A DNA stretch of 64,000 bases from an uncultured Bacteroidales bacterium (GCA_937916355.1 CALFTM010000061.1:1-64000); one strand, 5' to 3'; counted from the stretch's first letter, positions 33,540-43,917 are shown. Translations and numbers: made by a program. The notes: a model not told the origin generated them from the letters alone.

Positions 33540-35813
33540 CTACTTACTATTCAACTGCGCATCAATAACCGCAATAACAGTCATGTTCACAATATCACGC
33601 ACAGAAGCTTCCACATCCAAAACATGCACTGGCTTCTTTAGACCCATTTGAACAGGTCCAACGCTTTCTGCCATACCCATGCTCATCAACATACGATAAG
33701 CGATATTTGCAGAGTTCAAGCAAGGGAACACCATAGTATTGACATCCAAGCCGTCAATTTTACTGAATGGGAACTTCTCATGGCGAAGTTTCTTATCCAA
33801 TGCAAAATTAACCTGCATCTCGCCATCTACCAACATGTCTGGATGATTCTTATGCAAAATCTCAACTGCATCGTTAACGATACAAGGATTACCGATAGAA
33901 TCTGCACCGAAGTTAGAGTATGACAACATTGCCATTACAGGCTTCTCGTTGAACAACTTAACAGACTGGTTGGTCAACAATGCAATATCAGCCAACTGCT
34001 CTGCATTTGGTGAGTCGTTCACCAAAGTGTCTGCCATGAAGAACACACCTTTAGAAGTATTCAAGATGTTAAGGGCTGCGATATTCTTCACACCATCACG
34101 AGTACCGATAATATCCAAAGCAGGCTTGATCGCATCCATATACTTAGTATATGAACCTGTAATCATCGCATCAGCCTCACCCAACTCAACCATCATCGCA
34201 CCAAAATAGTTGCGGTCGTACATCTTCTCATTTGCCTCCAAATAAGAGTATCCTTTGCGAGCCAATTTTTCTGAAACGTACTTAGCGTAACGAACACGGC
34301 GAGCCTCCTCACGATCATGGCGAAGGTTGATGATTTCGATACCTTCGATATCAATGTTATTTTCTGCAGCAATTTTAGAGATTCTCTCCTCATTACCCAA
34401 CAAGATAGGAATACAAACACCCTCTTTCTTAGTTTGAGAAGCAGCCTGCAAAGTATTGGCATTGTTAGCCTCAGTGAAGACAACTCTCTTAGGATTAGCT
34501 TTAGCAGCCTCGGTCAAATTACCAATCAACTTGTTATCCAATCCCATACGAGCACGCAACTCTGCCTTATAATCATTCCAGTTTTCGATGCTTTTACGAG
34601 CCACACCAGAATCCATCGCAGCCTTAGCAACTGCAGGCGCAACGGTTTCGAGCAAACGTGGGTCGAACGCAGTAGGGATGATATAATCAGGACCGAATTT
34701 CATATTTTTGTTGTTGTAAGCGATGGCCACCGCCTCTGGCACTGGTTGTTTTGCCAAATCTGCCAAAGCGTGAACAGCCGCCAACTTCATCTCCTCATTG
34801 ATGGCAGTCGCATGAGTATCCAACGCACCACGGAAAATGTAAGGGAATCCCAACACATTATTGATCTGATTTGGATAATCCGAACGTCCTGTTCCGAAAA
34901 TGATGTCCGGACGAGCCTCATGAGCATCATCGAAAGAGATCTCTGGAGTAGGGTTAGCCAATGCGAACACGATTGGATCTTTCGCCATAGACTTAACCAT
35001 ATCCTTGCTCAAAACATTTCCTTTTGACAATCCCAAGAAAACGTCTGCTCCCTTAACAGCCTCTTCCAATGTCGTGATGTCTCGAGTCGTAGCAAAAGGT
35101 TTCTTACGATCATTCAAATCTGTACGCTTAACATTGATGACACCCTTAGAATCGCACATAACGATGTTCTCAAGTCTTGCACCCAAAGCCATATAAAGTT
35201 TTGTACATGAATTAGCAGCGGCTCCTGCTCCATTCACGACAATTTTCACATCTTCGATCTTCTTTCCTACAAGCTGCAAAGCATTTACGAGTGCAGCAGA
35301 TGAGATAATGGCAGTTCCATGCTGGTCGTCGTGCATCAATGGAATATCCAATTCAGCCTTCAATCGATCCTCTATCTCAAAACATTCAGGAGCTTTGATG
35401 TCCTCCAAGTTGATACCTCCGAAAGTTGGAGCAATCGCCTTGACGGTCTGACAGAATTTGTCAATATCTTTTTCATCAACCTCGATGTCGAACACGTCAA
35501 TATCTGCAAAAATTTTGAAAAGGAGTCCTTTTCCTTCCATAACTGGCTTTCCAGCCTGAGCACCGATATCTCCCAATCCAAGCACAGCAGTACCATTGGA
35601 AATCACAGCCACCAAGTTTCCCTTAGCAGTGTAATCGTATGCTTTTTGTTCGTCTTTTTGAATTTCCAAACATGGCTCAGCCACACCCGGAGAATACGCC
35701 AATGCCAAATCTCTTTGGGTTGCTGTTGGTTTGGTTGGAACTACTTGTACCTTTCCCGGTCTACCTTCTGCGTGATACCTCAACGCATCTGATTGTTTTT
35801 TTTCGTCACTCAT
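33540..35813 (-). CDS. maeB: NADP-dependent malic enzyme fused to phosphotransacetylase-like domain
   Basis: A 757-residue MaeB-type enzyme converting malate to pyruvate and CO2 with NADP reduction. The N-terminal catalytic half shows YSPGVAEPCLEI, GTAVLGLGDIGA, PLMHDDQHGTAII, VVNGAGAAANSC and FALANPTPEIS. The C-terminal half from about residue 430 (RVVFTEANN ... ANIAYRMLMSMGMAESVGP) is a phosphate-acetyltransferase-like domain, usually regulatory (acetyl-CoA sensing) rather than catalytic. It has its own promoter and terminator. Confidence 0.96.
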   Translation of the reverse strand: MSDEKKQSDALRYHAEGRPGKVQVVPTKPTATQRDLALAYSPGVAEPCLEIQKDEQKAYDYTAKGNLVAVISNGTAVLGLGDIGAQAGKPVMEGKGLLFKIFADIDVFDIEVDEKDIDKFCQTVKAIAPTFGGINLEDIKAPECFEIEDRLKAELDIPLMHDDQHGTAIISSAALVNALQLVGKKIEDVKIVVNGAGAAANSCTKLYMALGARLENIVMCDSKGVINVKRTDLNDRKKPFATTRDITTLEEAVKGADVFLGLSKGNVLSKDMVKSMAKDPIVFALANPTPEISFDDAHEARPDIIFGTGRSDYPNQINNVLGFPYIFRGALDTHATAINEEMKLAAVHALADLAKQPVPEAVAIAYNNKNMKFGPDYIIPTAFDPRLLETVAPAVAKAAMDSGVARKSIENWNDYKAELRARMGLDNKLIGNLTEAAKANPKRVVFTEANNANTLQAASQTKKEGVCIPILLGNEERISKIAAENNIDIEGIEIINLRHDREEARRVRYAKYVSEKLARKGYSYLEANEKMYDRNYFGAMMVELGEADAMITGSYTKYMDAIKPALDIIGTRDGVKNIAALNILNTSKGVFFMADTLVNDSPNAEQLADIALLTNQSVKLFNEKPVMAMLSYSNFGADSIGNPCIVNDAVEILHKNHPDMLVDGEMQVNFALDKKLRHEKFPFSKIDGLDVNTMVFPCLNSANIAYRMLMSMGMAESVGPVQMGLKKPVHVLDVEASVRDIVNMTVIAVIDAQLNSK

Positions 35814-35857
35814 AAACTCTCTGTTTTTTTATGTTCTTCAACATACAATTTTCGATG

Positions 35858-35865
35858 CAAAGATA
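35858..35865 (-). promoter_or_regulatory. -7 box of the malic enzyme promoter
   Basis: TATCTTTG on the minus strand, 45 nt before the ATG. Confidence 0.55.
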
Positions 35866-35920
35866 AAACTTTTTTACAAGATACCAAACTAAACTGGTGA
35901 ATATAAGAGACAAAAAGACA

Positions 35921-35962
35921 AAAAAAAGGGAGATTTTCTTACACACAAAAAAAATCTCCCTT
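35921..35962 (-). terminator. Terminator downstream of purM-like gene
   Basis: Minus strand: AAGGGAGATTTT ... AAAATCTCCCTT followed by a T run; a 12-bp perfect stem. Confidence 0.85.
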
Positions 35963-36029
35963 AAAACGATTGACAAATTGACAATTTAACGACTATTTCT
36001 TCTTATCCCTAATCACCTTTTTTATATGA

Positions 36030-37196
36030 TTAATATTCAAATCTTCCAAACTCGCTCTCTATCACCAATTCAGTCTTGTCAGATTTCTCCACGAACCCTA
36101 CAACTTGTGCATCAATTCCAAATGACTTTGAAATCTCAATCACCTTCTCTGCGTCTTCTTTAGGTAAATATATTTCAAAACGATGTCCCATGTTAAAGAC
36201 TTTGTACATCTCTGACCAATCCGTACCAGACTGCTCTTGGATGGTCTTAAACAATGGAGGAACTGGGAAAAGATTGTTTTTCGTCACTTTTACATTTTCC
36301 ACAAAGTGCAACACTTTTGTTTGTGCGCCACCTGAGCAATGCACCATTCCGTGAATCTTCGGACGAAGTTCATCTAATATCTTTTTAATGACCGGAGCAT
36401 AGGTTCTGGTTGGCGAAAGCACCATCTTACCAGCATTGACTGGACAATCTGCCACTGCATCGGTAAGCTTCAAACCTCCAGAATAGACCAACTCGTTTGG
36501 CACTGCCGCATCGTAACTCTCAGGGTACTTCTCCGCCAAATATTTTGAGAAGACATCATGACGTGCAGAGGTAAGTCCGTTACTTCCCATACCTCCATTA
36601 TACTCTTTTTCGTAGGTTGCTTGCCCGTAAGAGGCCAAACCAACAATCACATCACCAGCCTGAATATTGGCGTTATCAATCACATCTGAGCGTTTCATTC
36701 GGCAAGTGACAGTACTATCAACGATGATGGTACGAACTAAATCACCCACATCGGCAGTTTCTCCTCCTGTCGCATAGACCCCAACACCCATCTCACGCAA
36801 CTCGGAAAGTAATTCGTCAGTCCCATTGATAATGGCAGAAATCACCTCTCCGGGAACCAACAACTTATTTCTTCCTATGGTAGAAGAGACCAATATATTG
36901 TCAGTCGCACCCACACACAAAAGGTCGTCAATGTTCATAATCAACGCATCTTGCGCAATTCCTTTCCATACTGATAAATCTCCAGTCTCTTTCCAATAAA
37001 GATATGCCAAAGAAGACTTCGTCCCTGCTCCATCTGCATGCATGATGTTACAATATTCAGGATCTCCTCCTAAAATGTCTGGAATAATTTTACAAAATGC
37101 CTTAGGGAATATTCCTTTATCAATATTCTTGATCGCATTATGGACATCTTCCTTGCTGGCTGACACGCCTCTAAGATTGTAACGTTGATCGCTCAT
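36030..37196 (-). CDS. purM: AIR synthase (phosphoribosylformylglycinamidine cyclo-ligase)
   Basis: A 388-residue enzyme of purine synthesis closing the imidazole ring of AIR with ATP. Bacteroidota-type sequence: the ATP/metal region IMHADGAGTKSSLAYLYW, DLLCVGATDNILVSSTIGRN, YATGGETADVGD and MGSNGLTSARHDVF. It is divergent from the E. coli enzyme and longer (about 345 in E. coli), but the glycine-rich and aspartate motifs are kept. No other pur gene is adjacent. Just downstream of the polysaccharide export genes on the same strand. Confidence 0.88.
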   Translation of the reverse strand: MSDQRYNLRGVSASKEDVHNAIKNIDKGIFPKAFCKIIPDILGGDPEYCNIMHADGAGTKSSLAYLYWKETGDLSVWKGIAQDALIMNIDDLLCVGATDNILVSSTIGRNKLLVPGEVISAIINGTDELLSELREMGVGVYATGGETADVGDLVRTIIVDSTVTCRMKRSDVIDNANIQAGDVIVGLASYGQATYEKEYNGGMGSNGLTSARHDVFSKYLAEKYPESYDAAVPNELVYSGGLKLTDAVADCPVNAGKMVLSPTRTYAPVIKKILDELRPKIHGMVHCSGGAQTKVLHFVENVKVTKNNLFPVPPLFKTIQEQSGTDWSEMYKVFNMGHRFEIYLPKEDAEKVIEISKSFGIDAQVVGFVEKSDKTELVIESEFGRFEY

Positions 37197-37239
37197 GATT
37201 CTATTTTTTTATTCTGAAAAAAGAAATATTGTTTACTAC

Positions 37240-39489
37240 TTAACTATTCACGACGATGGAGATATTTTTCAATTCTCCCTTGTCGACGCATTTGTCAATC
37301 TCCTTCAAATCTTTCTTCAACGATTTTTTTATTTGAAAGACGTAAAGCGTTTGATCTGAAATCTTATTTAAGACAAAAGCATCGGAAGCTTCGGCTATCG
37401 GACGAGAGTCAAACATGACAAAATCATATTTCCCCCTCAACTTTTTTACTATTTGCGCAAACTGGTCTGAAGAGATGAAATCCCCCCATCTTGCATCATC
37501 CCAATCTACCGGCAAGAGAGAGACCCCCTCGTCTTGGGTATCTATTATTGCCTTAGAGAGGTTCTCAAAAGAGTTCATATTTTCTAAAGGGGTTTTCTTT
37601 TCTGACTTTGGAAAGTCCGCGCCAATTATTAGCGTAGATTTTCCTATCGCCGCCATTGCCTTTGCTGTAGATTGTGCAGTATGGGTAGAACCCTCTCCGG
37701 GACGATAGCTGACAAACGAAATCACTTTTCCTCCTTCTTTCTGTTCCTCTTCTTCTTGCATCATCGAAAGTAAATTGGCACGCAGACGACGAATCGCCTC
37801 TTCTGTTTGCCTTCCTCCACCTTTTAGGGTCGGGATAACAGACAAGAGAGGTTGTTGTGTCGCCTCAATCCGTTCATATTCCTCCACACTCTCGATGGTC
37901 TTCGTTCTCGCTTTTTTTGTGAATAAGAGGGAAGCCGACAAAATACCGGCAAAAAAGAAACACACTGTGAATATCAGCACAGCCTTTGGTTCAACTGGTG
38001 CTGCAGATGCGTGACACTCCTCCACCACCTTCGCCTTGTTGACGGTCGCCGCCAAAGCCAAAGCGTTCTCTTCTCTTTTCCGCAACAGTAGAATGAACAA
38101 TTCTTGTTGGATATGACGTTGACGTTCAATCACAATCGACATTCTCTCCTGTGTCGGTATATTATAGACGAGACTGCGGTACTTATCATACTGCTTGCGC
38201 AAATCTTGTTGCGTGATTTGTAAACCATTTTCAACAGACTCCAATAATAATTTGATATTATCATACAGAGCCTCCATCTGGGTGGTCAACGACGAGACAA
38301 CAGGATTGGTCTCTGAGGTTGAGCTCATCAAGCGATTTCGGGACAACAGTATCTCATTATACTTGTTAATCTGTGTAACCAGTCCTTGGTCACTCAAACC
38401 AACGTTAGAAGGTATCACCACCCCTTTTTTTGTATCATCCATCAAATACTCCTTCAGGTAACGCACCAAATTCAACTGCGTCTCGTTTTCAGCTCGCTGA
38501 TGTTCATACTCCGCACTTTGTTGGAAAAACATCTCCGCATTGGCACTCAAATCGGTCAAACCCTCCTTTTTCTTGTATCGCTCAAGACTCTTCTCGGTCG
38601 CCCCCAACTCCTTGGAGAGCATCTCCAAACGTTGAGCAATAAACTCTTCCGTCTTTTTTGAGACCTCATTTTTCTCATCCATAGCAGACTTGTTGTAAAG
38701 TTCCACTAAGTTATTAAGGAATTTTGTGCCTCGTTCTATGCTGGTCGTCTTCAACGATAGTTTTAAGATAGAGGAGTTGCGGCGCATTGGCTGAACAATC
38801 AAATTCCGCTGATAAACCTTTGTCAAAGAAGCGGTCGGAGCAATTGCGACCTCATATTCTGAGAACTCTTTCAATTTTTCAAAATCTGCACAAACCAACT
38901 CCAACGGACCTTCCGGTGTGATAATCTCTATAGGGAAAGAGGACTTCTTCGCTTCAAACATGACAGTATCGTCATTCAGCACCTGCAAATCTACCAGTCC
39001 CTCTTCATCCACTTCCAACTCGACCAAATAAGTAGAGTGTTGTTTGTCGTAATCAAACAAAGAATCGACCATGACAATCGGGGAATTTCCATACAGATCG
39101 GTTGATTTGAAAAAAGACTTCCCCTTATAGGAAAGATTGATCTGACTCGCTGCCACAACTTTTTTTATCAATGACAAAGAGGAGATGACATCCAGCTCAT
39201 TATCAGTACTCACATCGTCCAAAGTACTGATTTCATCAAAAACGAACATTTCGGAAAGAATGTTACCCCCTTTTTTCAAGTCCTTCACCATGATGGAGGT
39301 GGAGACGTGATAGACGGGCATCTTGCAAAGGATATAAATACCCCCTAACAAAAAAGTGATGGCAAAAATCGAAACAACAAGCTTCCAATTTTTTGCAATA
39401 TATGATAGGACAAGCTTCAGACCATCCAACCAATCGTCCTCTTCCTCGACTCTTGTCCTTTTTACTCCTTTATCCATTTCTTGTCTCAT
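37240..39489 (-). CDS. Wzc-like polysaccharide co-polymerase with degenerate kinase domain
   Basis: A 749-residue inner-membrane protein. The N-terminal Wzz domain (transmembrane helices about 35-57 and 510-530, coiled coil between about 270 and 470) controls polysaccharide chain length and contacts the Wza-like exporter. The C-terminal 200 residues are shaped like a BY-kinase (FVSYRPGEGSTHTAQ, LIIGADFPK, YDFVMFDSRP), but the Walker A lysine is missing (PGEGS instead of PGEGK) and there is no C-terminal tyrosine cluster. It should therefore be kinase-dead. A second ATG at 39477 is possible. It starts 27 bp after the export lipoprotein gene. Confidence 0.88.
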   Translation of the reverse strand: MRQEMDKGVKRTRVEEEDDWLDGLKLVLSYIAKNWKLVVSIFAITFLLGGIYILCKMPVYHVSTSIMVKDLKKGGNILSEMFVFDEISTLDDVSTDNELDVISSLSLIKKVVAASQINLSYKGKSFFKSTDLYGNSPIVMVDSLFDYDKQHSTYLVELEVDEEGLVDLQVLNDDTVMFEAKKSSFPIEIITPEGPLELVCADFEKLKEFSEYEVAIAPTASLTKVYQRNLIVQPMRRNSSILKLSLKTTSIERGTKFLNNLVELYNKSAMDEKNEVSKKTEEFIAQRLEMLSKELGATEKSLERYKKKEGLTDLSANAEMFFQQSAEYEHQRAENETQLNLVRYLKEYLMDDTKKGVVIPSNVGLSDQGLVTQINKYNEILLSRNRLMSSTSETNPVVSSLTTQMEALYDNIKLLLESVENGLQITQQDLRKQYDKYRSLVYNIPTQERMSIVIERQRHIQQELFILLLRKREENALALAATVNKAKVVEECHASAAPVEPKAVLIFTVCFFFAGILSASLLFTKKARTKTIESVEEYERIEATQQPLLSVIPTLKGGGRQTEEAIRRLRANLLSMMQEEEEQKEGGKVISFVSYRPGEGSTHTAQSTAKAMAAIGKSTLIIGADFPKSEKKTPLENMNSFENLSKAIIDTQDEGVSLLPVDWDDARWGDFISSDQFAQIVKKLRGKYDFVMFDSRPIAEASDAFVLNKISDQTLYVFQIKKSLKKDLKEIDKCVDKGELKNISIVVNS

Positions 39490-39515
39490 GTTCTTTTCTA
39501 TAACTTTTCCTCTGC

Positions 39516-40331
39516 TTACCTCAACAAGGAGACGATCAAACTCACCACGGAAACCACAACCGATACTCCAGACAAAATTTGACCGGTAAGCGCACTATAT
39601 TTACTATTCCTCTTCCTTGTCTTATTCGGCTCCACATACAAAACATCATTTTGTTGCAGATAAAAATATGGGGAATAAATCAAATTCTCGTCCGTTAAAT
39701 CAATCGTAACCACTTCACGCTCTCCGGTTGCCGACTCTCTCATCAACTTCACATTGTCTCGTTTTCCATAAATCGTCAAATCGCCTGCCAATGCTAATGC
39801 CTCTAAGATATTCACCTTTTCATTGGTGATGGTGTAACTGTTTGGGCGGTTTACCTCCCCTAACACTGAAATTTTATAATTCACCATCCGCACATTGACC
39901 ACAGGACTCTCCTTTAAGAACGGTTTCAACTTCTCCTTTAATATCACCTCCAACTCATTCTTCGTCTTGCCCAAAACATTAATCTTTCCCAACACAGGAA
40001 AATCTATATATCCTTCATTATCAACCAAATATCTTTGCAACGCACTCTCCGTTGTAGAGGAGCTATAAGTGGAGGCATTACCAGCCGGGAACACCAGATT
40101 GAACGGCACAGAAACCTCCCTGTCAAAAGTATTCACTGTGATAGTTAGCAAATCCTTCGGCTTTATCCTCGCATCGTACAAAGAGGTGTCGACAAGAGAA
40201 GGTGTAGTGTTCAAATTTTGCAAATAAGCAATATTCTTAGTAGAAGAACACGAAGCGAGCAAAACTACTCCTGTAAACAGAAGCAATTTCACCCATTTCG
40301 TAGAAATACGACTCGTCAGTCTATGGTTCAT
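39516..40331 (-). CDS. Polysaccharide export outer-membrane lipoprotein, Wza-like
   Basis: A 271-residue lipoprotein if ATG 40331 is used (MNHRLTSRISTKWVK, lipobox LLASC near 26). PF02563-type region: YDARIKPKDLLTITVNTFD, then YLVDNEGYIDFPVLGKINV. A SLBB domain follows with VSVLGEVNRPNSYTI. The C-terminal hydrophobic stretch could be the outer-membrane helix that forms the Wza pore. Paired with the Wzz/Wzc-like gene for capsule or exopolysaccharide export; no glycosyltransferases are nearby. Confidence 0.92.
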   Translation of the reverse strand: MNHRLTSRISTKWVKLLLFTGVVLLASCSSTKNIAYLQNLNTTPSLVDTSLYDARIKPKDLLTITVNTFDREVSVPFNLVFPAGNASTYSSSTTESALQRYLVDNEGYIDFPVLGKINVLGKTKNELEVILKEKLKPFLKESPVVNVRMVNYKISVLGEVNRPNSYTITNEKVNILEALALAGDLTIYGKRDNVKLMRESATGEREVVTIDLTDENLIYSPYFYLQQNDVLYVEPNKTRKRNSKYSALTGQILSGVSVVVSVVSLIVSLLR

Positions 40332-40371
40332 AAAAAAATTCAGCGGTTTTTCAACCAATTTAAAGTTTATA

Positions 40372-41889
40372 CTATTGGTGTTCTGGTCTTAACAAATCCG
40401 TCACAACCTTCACCGGAGTAAATGTCTCGATAGGCACCTCTACAAATACCGTATTCCAGTCTGCCATCGCCCCATTCCACAATCCGGGTCTTTCTAACGC
40501 TTTCAACTCCCGACCATCTTTCGACTTCTGAGAGATGAACCCTGTATTTGGGTCTACAAAGTTAAGCAAATTATATTTAACTCCTTTATAATTTTTCACC
40601 GCACATACTAAATCTACTGGATTAAAGTGCGTAGAGTTCTTCATAATTGCCACCTGAGAAGCATCATTCATGTCAAATTGAGAACTTTCCAGAATCTGAG
40701 AAGACACCGTACCATTCTGATTTTGACACAGATAAGGTCCTCCTCCGGGTTCTCCTTCATTTTTCACCATACCACATACACGCAACGGACGATGATAAAT
40801 TTTTTTCAAATATTCAATTTTGTCAATCACTGAAAAAATTTCATTCGACCTGTTTTCAACACCTAAAACCTTCTCCGCATAGGCGAACATCTTCTGAACG
40901 GACTCCTCTGAGACTTTCTCTTTATCCAACAAAGCTTGATATTCGAAAATCTTTTTCTGAAGGTTTACCAACACACCTGCCAAAAGCATCTTGTTGGAAA
41001 CAGTAGGTTGCTTGTATGTATCAGGCGATACATTATCAATATTTTTGATAAAGATGACATCTGCGTCGATTGAATTAAGATTCTCAATCAACGAACCATG
41101 TCCGCCGGGACGGAACAACATCTCTCCATTAACTCTGAAAGGTCTGTTTTCCATATCCACAGCCACAGTATCAGTAGACGATTTCTGGACAGAGAATGTC
41201 ACATCATAATTAGCCCCATACTTATAGGAGTACTCTTCACGACGAGCCTCCAAAAGCTTCTGAAAATAGTCCATGTGTTCCGGAGAGACTGTAAAATGCA
41301 GTGTCACATTACCTCTGTTATTCTTCGCATACAACGCACCCTCCACCAAATGTTCCTCAAATGGGGTACGTGAACGGTTCGGATATCTATGAAACAATAA
41401 AAGTCCTTTTGGCAAAAAACCATAATTGAGTCCTTTCTCCTTCAATAGATTCTCCACAATCAGCAGGTACTTCTTATCTTGCAAAAGATGCGGTATGTCC
41501 CATCCCTCATTTCTTTTACAACGGAAATTCAACTCATCATAAAAGGCGAACTGATTGATATTTTCAAAAAATTCTATTTCAGATTTTTTTTCAAGCTCAT
41601 TCTTCCCAGCAGACAAAAACTCAAATAGGGATTTGAACATCCGACTGGCAGCTCCTGATGCAGGAACAAACTTTACAACGGAATGGCTGTCTTTCAAATA
41701 CTCCTGCCACTCCGATAAATATGCGGACTTCTTGTCATCTTCTATCCTCATGATTCCGTCTCCAACAACTGCGGCACGTTCCACCTTCATAAAAGGGAAA
41801 CCTGTTTCAAAACACTCCAACTGTTGCTTCAACTCCTCTTCCGTAATTCCTTTACGCTCCAAGGTCTTTTTATCCTGCTCTGTAATCAT
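40372..41889 (-). CDS. DUF4301 protein
   Basis: A 505-residue cytosolic protein with no signal peptide. Recognised as the Bacteroidota family DUF4301 from the phosphate-handling-like stretches VPASGAASRMFKSLFEFL, FLPKGLLLFHRYP, FRPGGHGSLIENLN and GMVKNEGEPGGGPY. GHGSLIENLN and VIFIKNIDNV recall nucleotidyltransferase or sugar-nucleotide enzymes, and a UTP-sugar pyrophosphorylase-like fold seems possible; that is inference. Upstream of the polysaccharide export genes on the same strand, with a good promoter. Confidence 0.8.
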   Translation of the reverse strand: MITEQDKKTLERKGITEEELKQQLECFETGFPFMKVERAAVVGDGIMRIEDDKKSAYLSEWQEYLKDSHSVVKFVPASGAASRMFKSLFEFLSAGKNELEKKSEIEFFENINQFAFYDELNFRCKRNEGWDIPHLLQDKKYLLIVENLLKEKGLNYGFLPKGLLLFHRYPNRSRTPFEEHLVEGALYAKNNRGNVTLHFTVSPEHMDYFQKLLEARREEYSYKYGANYDVTFSVQKSSTDTVAVDMENRPFRVNGEMLFRPGGHGSLIENLNSIDADVIFIKNIDNVSPDTYKQPTVSNKMLLAGVLVNLQKKIFEYQALLDKEKVSEESVQKMFAYAEKVLGVENRSNEIFSVIDKIEYLKKIYHRPLRVCGMVKNEGEPGGGPYLCQNQNGTVSSQILESSQFDMNDASQVAIMKNSTHFNPVDLVCAVKNYKGVKYNLLNFVDPNTGFISQKSKDGRELKALERPGLWNGAMADWNTVFVEVPIETFTPVKVVTDLLRPEHQ

Positions 41890-41954
41890 ACCTCAACACT
41901 TTTAAAATCCTGCTAAAATCCGACGTTTCAGCCACATCCGCCAAACGTACTCTC

Positions 41955-41985
41955 CAAAGGTAAACGAAAAAAACATAAAGACAAA
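41955..41985 (-). promoter_or_regulatory. Promoter of the DUF4301 gene
   Basis: Minus strand: TTTG (41982-41985), 19-nt spacer, TACCTTTG (41955-41962). Confidence 0.6.
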
Positions 41986-42026
41986 ATATGCAGGAAGAAA
42001 TTTTCCATTAAATCTGGATATGGCGA

Positions 42027-42058
42027 TTTGTCCATTTCACTTTATCAATGTATTTTTG
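42027..42058 (+). promoter_or_regulatory. Promoter of the DUF4403 gene
   Basis: TTTG (42027-42030), 20-nt spacer, TATTTTTG (42051-42058). It is divergent from the DUF4301 promoter, 42 nt away. Confidence 0.6.
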
Positions 42059-42132
42059 TAAAGGGAAATTCCCATGAAAAAGGGAATGAAAATTGAACTA
42101 ACTTGAATATGTAACAAATAACTTTTTACAAA

Positions 42133-43668
42133 ATGAAAAAACTGGTATTATCGGCTATTGTGCTGATGTCGGCGACCACAATCGCTTTTTCTAAAAATGA
42201 GAGAAAGCACAACCGTTCGGAGAGAGAGCTTATGGAAGTGCAAGACACTTTAGCTTCGGAGAATGATGGCTATGTCGTAGGCCCAACTGATTCGTTGCAA
42301 GTTTTGTTGGATGAAAACATTTTAGACGAAGGAGGCACTCTCAACACCGACTCCCTGACGAATAGTGAGGAGCGTCCGGAAGAGACCTACACTTATCGTG
42401 AATATAAGCCGAAATTATCATCGCTTCACATCCCCATAACCATCAATGTATCCCTTATTGAAAAGAAACTGAATGAACAATTCAGCGACTTAATCTACGA
42501 GGATGCCGTAATCGAGGATGACAGCCTGATGATTCGTGCATGGAAGGCGAACGACTTTAAAATCAACTATGAAAACAATGTCCTCCAATACTCGATTCCG
42601 GTAAAAATCTGGATAAAAAAGCGGTTCGGCTTAGGGTTCACCCACACCGACCAAGAGATTGAGGGGGCTATCAATCTGGATCTTAAAACCATCATCAACT
42701 TTTCTAAAGATTGGGGGTTGCTGACAAAGACTGAGTTGCTGAAATATACTTGGATTACGAAGCCTGTGCTGAAATTTGGAATTGTGGAGATTCCCATCAC
42801 TCCTATTGTTGATAAAATATTGGACAAAAACAGGACAATGTTGAGTTCGACGATCGACAAGACTGTCAAGGAGTACGTCCCGATGGCTCAATACATTCAG
42901 GAAGTGTGGTCGATGGTGCAAGACCCCTTAGATCTTTCTGCCACCGGCATGAAAGCTTGGCTGAAAATCACCCCTAAAAACCTTTACACCACACCTATTT
43001 CGGGTACGAATGGGCAAATAAAAACTACCATAGGAATACAATGTCTTTCTGAAATCTACATGGATCACCTGCCGGCAGAAAAGGAGAAGGAGCTTTCAAT
43101 GCCTCAACTGAAAATGTACTCCAATACGGACGAAAAGGCTTGCGTCAATATTTTGGCGGACATCCCCTACTCCACAATCGACACAATTGCCAACTCTATG
43201 ATGAAGGGAGAATCTTTTGGCGAGGGCAGGCACACGATCTTCCTCGACAGCATGGAATTTTACGGGCAAGAAGACAAGCTTGTCATCGGAGTACACGTCC
43301 ATGGTTTCATCAACGGCGCGGTCTATCTGAGTGGGACACCCTACTACGAGAAAGAGACCTCCTCTATCCGCATCAAAGAGGTAGACTACAAATTGCAAAC
43401 TAAAAACGTGTTGGCGAAGATTGTTAATCTTTTCTATAAAAAAGGGTTAAAAAGCATGATAGAAGAGAAGGTGGTCATCTCCATAAAAGAGAATTTGGAT
43501 TGGGCGAAAGAGATGAGCCGCAGCGAATTATTCAACAAAGAATTAATGGAGAATGTCTATCTCAACGGTATGTTGAACCAATTGGACGTGGACGGCATCT
43601 ACCTCACTCCTTCTGGTTTAAAGGCGAGCATCAACTTGTCAGGAAAATTCAGTTTACGAATTGAATAA
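42133..43668 (+). CDS. DUF4403 exported protein
   Basis: A 511-residue protein with a signal peptide (MKKLVLSAIVLMSATTIAFS) and an acidic N-terminal spacer. The body fits DUF4403: ITINVSLIEKKLNEQFSDLI, PVKIWIKKRFGLGF, then the repeat of long amphipathic strands ending in DGIYLTPSGLKASINLSGKF. Such proteins are thought to be periplasmic and their beta-rich, lipid-binding-like (TULIP-type) look is my impression only. Role unknown. Monocistronic with a clear terminator. Confidence 0.78.
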   Translation: MKKLVLSAIVLMSATTIAFSKNERKHNRSERELMEVQDTLASENDGYVVGPTDSLQVLLDENILDEGGTLNTDSLTNSEERPEETYTYREYKPKLSSLHIPITINVSLIEKKLNEQFSDLIYEDAVIEDDSLMIRAWKANDFKINYENNVLQYSIPVKIWIKKRFGLGFTHTDQEIEGAINLDLKTIINFSKDWGLLTKTELLKYTWITKPVLKFGIVEIPITPIVDKILDKNRTMLSSTIDKTVKEYVPMAQYIQEVWSMVQDPLDLSATGMKAWLKITPKNLYTTPISGTNGQIKTTIGIQCLSEIYMDHLPAEKEKELSMPQLKMYSNTDEKACVNILADIPYSTIDTIANSMMKGESFGEGRHTIFLDSMEFYGQEDKLVIGVHVHGFINGAVYLSGTPYYEKETSSIRIKEVDYKLQTKNVLAKIVNLFYKKGLKSMIEEKVVISIKENLDWAKEMSRSELFNKELMENVYLNGMLNQLDVDGIYLTPSGLKASINLSGKFSLRIE

Positions 43669-43690
43669 TCCTTAAAATCAAGAAATATTC

Positions 43691-43724
43691 AAAATGGCAG
43701 ATTTCCCCGTCTGCCATTTTGTCG
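43691..43724 (+). terminator. Terminator of the DUF4403 gene
   Basis: AAAATGGCAGA-tttccccg-TCTGCCATTTT, 23 nt after the stop codon. Confidence 0.8.
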
Positions 43725-43917
43725 GTTTGCAATTTTTTTTCTTGCACTTACCAAGCCGACCACACGCTAAAATCTGAAACAATGTTAAAATTAAGAACGC
43801 AACGGTTAAAACATTTTAAAATCAGTTGTAAAAAAAAAATTTTGCACACCATTTGATGAAACATAATCGTTAAAGCAAAAAAGAACTATATTTTATTAAC
43901 CAAAAAAATACTGTGAC

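Noticed and set aside
34317..35027. 236-codon frame opposite malic enzyme
   Set aside because: Antisense shadow of a highly conserved gene.
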